A DNA stretch of 50,668 nt from Saccoglossus kowalevskii (lineage: Eukaryota; Hemichordata; Enteropneusta; Harrimaniidae): positions 1 to 50,668 of the forward strand of contig NW_003146237.1 in assembly GCF_000003605.2 (NCBI RefSeq), written 5' to 3'. The notes under the pieces were generated by a model. It ran no database searches. It was not told where the DNA came from and worked only from the letters and a program-made list of their open reading frames with translations. The position numbers were made by a program, and so were the translations under genes. This document shows, one piece after another, positions 46,785 through 50,668 of this stretch (the stretch's first letter is position 1; the number at the start of each line of letters is the position of its first letter).

Positions 46785-47155
46785 ATTTTATCTTCACTCA
46801 CGGTTGCCATTTTATCTTCACTCAGGGTTGACATTTACATTCACTCAGGGTTGCTATTTACCTTCACTTAGGGTTGCCATTTTATCTTCACTCAGGTTTG
46901 CCATTTACCTTCACTCAGGGTTGCCATTTTATCTTCAATTAGGGTTGCCATTTTGCATTCACTCAGGGTTGCCATTTACCTTCACTCAGGGTTGCCATTT
47001 TACTTCCACTCATGGTAGCTATTTACATTCACTCAGGGTTGCCATTTTATCTTCAATTAGGGTTGCCATTTTGCATTCACTCATGGTTGCCATTTACCTT
47101 CACTTAGGGTTGCCATTTTACCTTCACTCAGGGTTGCCATTTTATCTTCACTTAG
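46785..47155. repeat. Type B satellite domain 13 with ACTTCC tag
   Basis: A single tagged block (tag at 47,002, reading GGTAGCTATTT instead of GGTAGCCATTT). At its left edge one base is missing (GGGTTGCATTTTATC near 46,783), as independently seen near 23,970. Type A units follow. Confidence 0.85.
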
Positions 47156-47292
47156 GGTTGCCATTTACATTCACTCAGGGTTGCCATTTACATCACTCAG
47201 GGTTGTCATTTTACCTTCACTCAGGGTTGCACTTTTACATTCACTCAGGGTTGCCATTTACATTCACTCAGGGTTGCCATTTACATTCACTC

Positions 47293-47866
47293 AGGGTTGT
47301 CATTTTACCTTTCACTCAGGGTTGTCATTTACATTCACTCAGGGTTGTCATTTTACTTTCACTCAGGGTTGCCATTTACATTCACTCAGGGTTGCCATTT
47401 ACATTCACTCAGGGTTGCCATTTACCTTCACTTAGGGTTGCCATTTTACATTCACTCAGGGTTGTCATTTACATTCACTCAGGGTTGTCATTTACATTCA
47501 CTCAGGGTTGTCATTTTACATTCACTCATGGTTGTCATTTACATTCACTCAGGGTTGCCACTTACATTCACTCAGGGTTGCCATTTACATTCACTCAGGG
47601 TTGCCATTTACATTCACTCAGGGTTGCCATTTTACATTCACTCAGGGTTGCCATTTTACCTTCACTCAGGGTTGCCATTTTACCTTCACTCAGGGTTGCT
47701 ATTTACATTCACTCATGGTTGCCGTTTACATTCACTCAGGGTTGCCATTTTACATTCACTCAGGGTTGCCATTTTACCTTCACTCAGGGTTGCCATTTAC
47801 ATTCACTCAGGGTTGCCATTTTACATTCACTCAGGGTTGCCATTTTACATTCACTCAGGGTTGCCA
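47293..47866. repeat. Segmental duplication, copy 2 (partner 3,646-4,150)
   Basis: This shares TTTTACTTTCACTC (near 47,352), TTGCCACTTAC (near 47,557) and CATGGTTGCCGTTTAC (near 47,714) with the partner 43.6 kb away. It contains three extra units between the first and second markers, including a TTTTACATTCACTCATGG unit. Confidence 0.75.
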
Positions 47867-49038
47867 TTTTACATTCACTCAGGGTTGCCATTTTACATTC
47901 ACTCAGGGTTGCCATTTTACCTTCACTCAGGGTTGCCATTTACATTCACTCAGGGATGTCATTTTACCTTCACTCAGGGTTGTCATTTACATTCACTCAG
48001 GGTTGCCATTTACATTCACTCAGGGTTGCCATTTACATTCACTTAGGGTTGCCATTTTACCTTCACTCAGGGTTGCCATTTTACCTTCCTCAGGGTTGTC
48101 ATTTACATTCACTCAGGGTTGACATTTACATTCACTTAGGGTTGCCATTTACATTCACTCAGGGTTGCCATTTACATTCACTCAGGGTTGTCATTTTACA
48201 TTCACTCAGGGTTGCCATTTACATTCACTCAGGGTTATCATTTACATTCACTCAGGGTTGCCATTTTACCTTCACTCAGGGTTGCCATTTACATTCACTC
48301 AGGGTTGCCATTTACATTCACTCAGGGTTGTCATTTTACCTTCACTCAGGGTTGTCATTTACAGTCACTCAGGGTTGCCATTTACATTCACTCAGGGTTG
48401 TCATTTACATTCACTCAGGGTTGTCATTTACATTCACTCAGGGTTGCCATTTACATTCACTCAGGGTTGTCATTTTACCTTCACTCAGGGTTGTCATTTA
48501 CATTCACTCAGGGTTGTCATTTACATTCACTCAGGGTTGTCATTTTACCTTCACTCAGGGTTGCCATTTACATTCACTCAGGGTTGCCATTTACATTCAC
48601 TCAGGGTTGCCATTTACCTTCACTTAGGGTTGCCATTTTACATTCACTCAGGGTTGTCATTTACATTCACTCAGGGTTGTCATTTACATTCACTCAGGGT
48701 TGTCATTTTACATTCACTCATGGTTGTCATTTACATTCACTCAAGGTTGCCATTTACATTCACTCAGGGTTGCCATTTACATTCACTCATGGTTGCCATT
48801 TACATTCACTCAGGGTTGCCATTTTACATTCACTCAGGGTTGCCATTTTACCTTCACTCAGGGTTGCCATTTACATTCACTCAGGGTTGCCATTTTACAT
48901 TCACTCAGGGTTGCCATTTTACATTCACTCAGGGTTGCCATTTTACCTTCACTCATGGTTGCCATTTACATTCACTCAGGGTTGTCATTTTACCTTCACT
49001 CAGGGTTGTCATTTACATTCACTCATGGTTGCCATTTT

Positions 49039-49303
49039 AACTTCACTCATGGTTGCCATTTTACATTCACTCAGGGTTGCCATTTTACATTCACTCAGGG
49101 TTGCCATTTACCTTCACTCAGGGTTGCCATTTACATTCACTTAGGGATGCCATTTACATTCACTCAGGGTTGCCATTTACATTCACTCAGGGTTGCCATT
49201 TTACATTCACTCAGGGTTGCCATTTTACATTCACTTAGGGTTGCCATTTTACATTCACTCAGGGTTGTCATTTACATTCACTCATGGTTGCCATTTTAAC
49301 TTC
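49039..49303. repeat. 259-bp higher-order repeat bounded by AACTTC units
   Basis: AACTTC units begin at 49,039 and 49,298, exactly 259 bp apart, with the usual TCATGG flanks and internal CACTTAGGGATGCC unit. The stretch after it (TTTACCTTCACTTAGGG then GGGTTACCATTTTAC near 49,450) matches that after the 17,992/18,251 pair (GGGTTACC near 18,405). Confidence 0.85.
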
Positions 49304-50668
49304 ACTCATGGTTGCCATTTTACATTCACTCAGGGTTGCCATTTTACATTCACTCAGGGTTGCCATTTACATTCACTCAGGGTTGCCATTTACATTCACT
49401 CAGGGTTGCCATTTACATTCACTCAGGGTTGCCATTTACCTTCACTTAGGGTTACCATTTTACATTCACTCAGGGTTGTCATTTACATTCACTCAGGGTT
49501 GCCATTTTACATTCACTCAGGGTTGCCATTTTACCTTCACTCAGGGTTGCCATTTTACCTTCACTCAGGGTTGCCATTTACATTCACTCATGGTTGCCAT
49601 TTACATTCACTCAGGGTTGCCATTTTACATTCACTCAGGGTTGCCATTTTACCTTCACTCAGGGTTGCCATTTACATTCACTCAGGGTTGCCATTGTACC
49701 TTCACTCAGGGTTGCCATTTACATTCACTCAGGGTTGCCATTTTACATTCACTCAGGGTTGTCACTTACATTCACTCATGGTTGCCATTTTAACTTCACT
49801 CATGGTTGCCATTTTACATTCACTCAGGGTTGACATTTTACATTCACTCAGGGTTGCCATTTACCTTCACTCAGGGTGACATTTACATTCACTTAGGGTT
49901 GCCATTTTACCTTCACTCAGGGTTGTCATTTACATTCACTCAGGGTTGCCATTTACCTTTCACTTAGGGTTGCCATTTTACATTCACTCAGGGTTGTCAT
50001 TTACATTCACTCAGGGTTGTCATTTACATTCACTCAGGGTTGTCATTTTACATTCACTCATGGTTGTCATTTACATTCACTCAGGGTTGCCATTTACATT
50101 CACTCAGGGTTGCCATTTACATTCACTCAGGGTTGCCATTTACATTCACTCAGGGTTGCCATTTTACATTCACTCAGGGTTGCCATTTTACCTTCACTCA
50201 GGGTTGCCATTTTACCTTCACTCAGGGTTGCTATTTACATTCACTCATGGTTGCCATTTACATTCACTCAGGGTTGCCATTTTACATTCACTCAGGGTTG
50301 CCATTTACATTCACTTAGGGATGCCATTTACATTCACTCAGGGTTGCCATTTACATTCACTCAGGGTTGCCATTTTACATTCACTCAGGGTTGCCATTTA
50401 CATTCACTCAGGGTTGCCATTTTCCATTCACTTAGGGTTGTTATTTACATTCACTCATGGTTGCCATTTTGCATTCACTCAGGGTTGCCATTTTATCTTC
50501 ACTCAGGGTTGTCATTTTACCTTCACTCAGGGTTGCCATTTATATTCACTTAGGGTTGCCCTTTTACCTTCACTCAGGGTTGCCATTTACATTCACTCAG
50601 GGTTGCCATTTACATTCACTCAGGGTTGCCATTTACATTCACTCAGGGTTGCCATTTACATTCACTCA

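Larger units (their letters stand above)
1..50668. repeat. 23-24 bp satellite array filling the whole window
   Basis: The whole window is head-to-tail copies of one unit. A 23-bp consensus copy is at 158-180 and a 24-bp copy at 483-506; they differ by TTT versus TTTT. The left part is TTGCCATTT(T), the right part ACATTCACTCAGGG. Recurrent variants are TTGTC, TTGAC or TTGCT for TTGCC; ACCTTC, ATCTTC, GCATTC or AACTTC for ACATTC; and TTAGGG, TCATGG or TCAAGG for TCAGGG. All copies read in the same direction; I saw no inverted block and no foreign insertion. The consensus has no CpG and, on the plus strand, no stop codon in any frame. No gene is supported anywhere. Both ends are inside the array. 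A satellite is certain; its chromosomal location and species are not determinable from the sequence. Confidence 0.98.
47156..50668. repeat. Type A satellite domain 13, to window end
   Basis: ACATTC/ACCTTC units with TTCCTCA at 48,086, AACTTC units at 49,039, 49,298 and 49,792, and a final TTTATATTC/TTGCCCTTTTACC transition near 50,540-50,565. Near 47,190-47,310 three small indels are clustered: TTTACATCACTC, TTGCACTTTTAC and TTACCTTTCACTC. The window ends inside a consensus unit. No gene is seen. Confidence 0.85.

Noticed and set aside
46564-48627. Long plus-strand open reading frame (687 codons), and others such as 31,299-33,107 (602 codons), 31,531-33,195, 35,754-37,406 and 21,666-23,306
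   Set aside because: They translate the satellite itself in rotating frames, give the same low-complexity peptide with a ~23-residue period in overlapping frames, mostly start at non-ATG codons and stop wherever a TTAGGG or TTGACA variant occurs. No domain, codon bias or splice signal supports coding.
1-50668. CRISPR array
   Set aside because: The unit length resembles a CRISPR repeat, but there are no unique spacers: units abut directly and vary gradually.
1-50668. Telomere tract
   Set aside because: TTAGGG occurs once per variant unit and never in tandem; the dominant form is TCAGGG.
1-50668. Centromere protein B box
   Set aside because: The B-box requires CpG-containing TTCG and CGGG elements; the array is almost free of CpG and I saw no match.
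1-50668. G-quadruplex-forming region
   Set aside because: GGG runs recur only once per unit, leaving loops of about 20 bases, far longer than canonical quadruplex loops.
1-50668. Transposable element, rRNA, tRNA or other RNA gene inside the array
   Set aside because: Every stretch inspected resolves into satellite units; I saw no target-site duplication, terminal repeat or conserved RNA motif.
1-50668. Promoters with TATA-like or CAAT-like elements (for example CATATACATTC, CAATTAGGG)
   Set aside because: These are unit variants repeated in many places without an associated gene or initiation context.
1-50668. ATGG-TTG-CCAT inverted repeats created by TCATGG variants as hairpin regulators
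   Set aside because: The stem is only four base pairs with a three-base loop and follows automatically from one substitution in the unit.

Overview
The window is one continuous tandem-repeat (satellite/minisatellite) array and nothing else. From base 1 to base 50,668 every stretch is a copy of a 23-24 bp unit, always in the same orientation. The unit has a left part TTGCCATTT(T) and a right part ACATTCACTCAGGG; the optional fourth T sets whether a copy is 23 or 24 bp. At about 23.5 bp per unit the window holds roughly 2,150 units. Both window ends fall inside the array, so its true length exceeds 50.7 kb and its flanks are not visible. I found no credible protein-coding gene, RNA gene, transposon, promoter or origin. 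The long plus-strand reading frames arise because the consensus unit has no stop codon in any plus-strand frame.

This much uninterrupted, gene-free short-period satellite with layered higher-order repeats indicates a eukaryotic heterochromatic block (subtelomeric, pericentromeric or interstitial). The species cannot be named from the sequence. The consensus is about 43% GC and has no CpG.

Layout. Two flavours of unit alternate in domains. Type A domains are built from ACATTC and ACCTTC units with TTGCC/TTGTC alternation. Type B domains are rich in ATCTTC units and in a fixed dimer whose first unit ends ATCTTCAATTAGGG and whose second carries TTTTGCATTC. Type B domains lie at about 1.9-2.3, 7.8-12.35, 13.15-14.1, 20.1-21.2, 23.8-24.7, 24.9-26.5, 27.2-28.5, 34.6-35.0, 37.8-38.3, 39.6-40.7, 41.6-42.9, 44.1-44.95 and 46.8-47.2 kb. 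The rest is type A.

Above the unit there are several higher-order layers. Paired AACTTC units lie exactly 259 bp apart in eight places. Paired 22-bp TTCCTCA units lie 233 or 209 bp apart in eight places. A block tagged by ACTTCCACTCATGGTAGCC occurs 15 times and recurs about every 2.1-2.4 kb between 38 and 47 kb. Many segments of 0.5-2.3 kb are near-identical copies of one another at distances from 519 bp to almost 30 kb, sharing rare private variants. This is what repeated unequal exchange, conversion and segmental duplication would leave. A few short patches (notably 4,690-4,842) are disordered by small indels and may be degenerate junctions or consensus errors.
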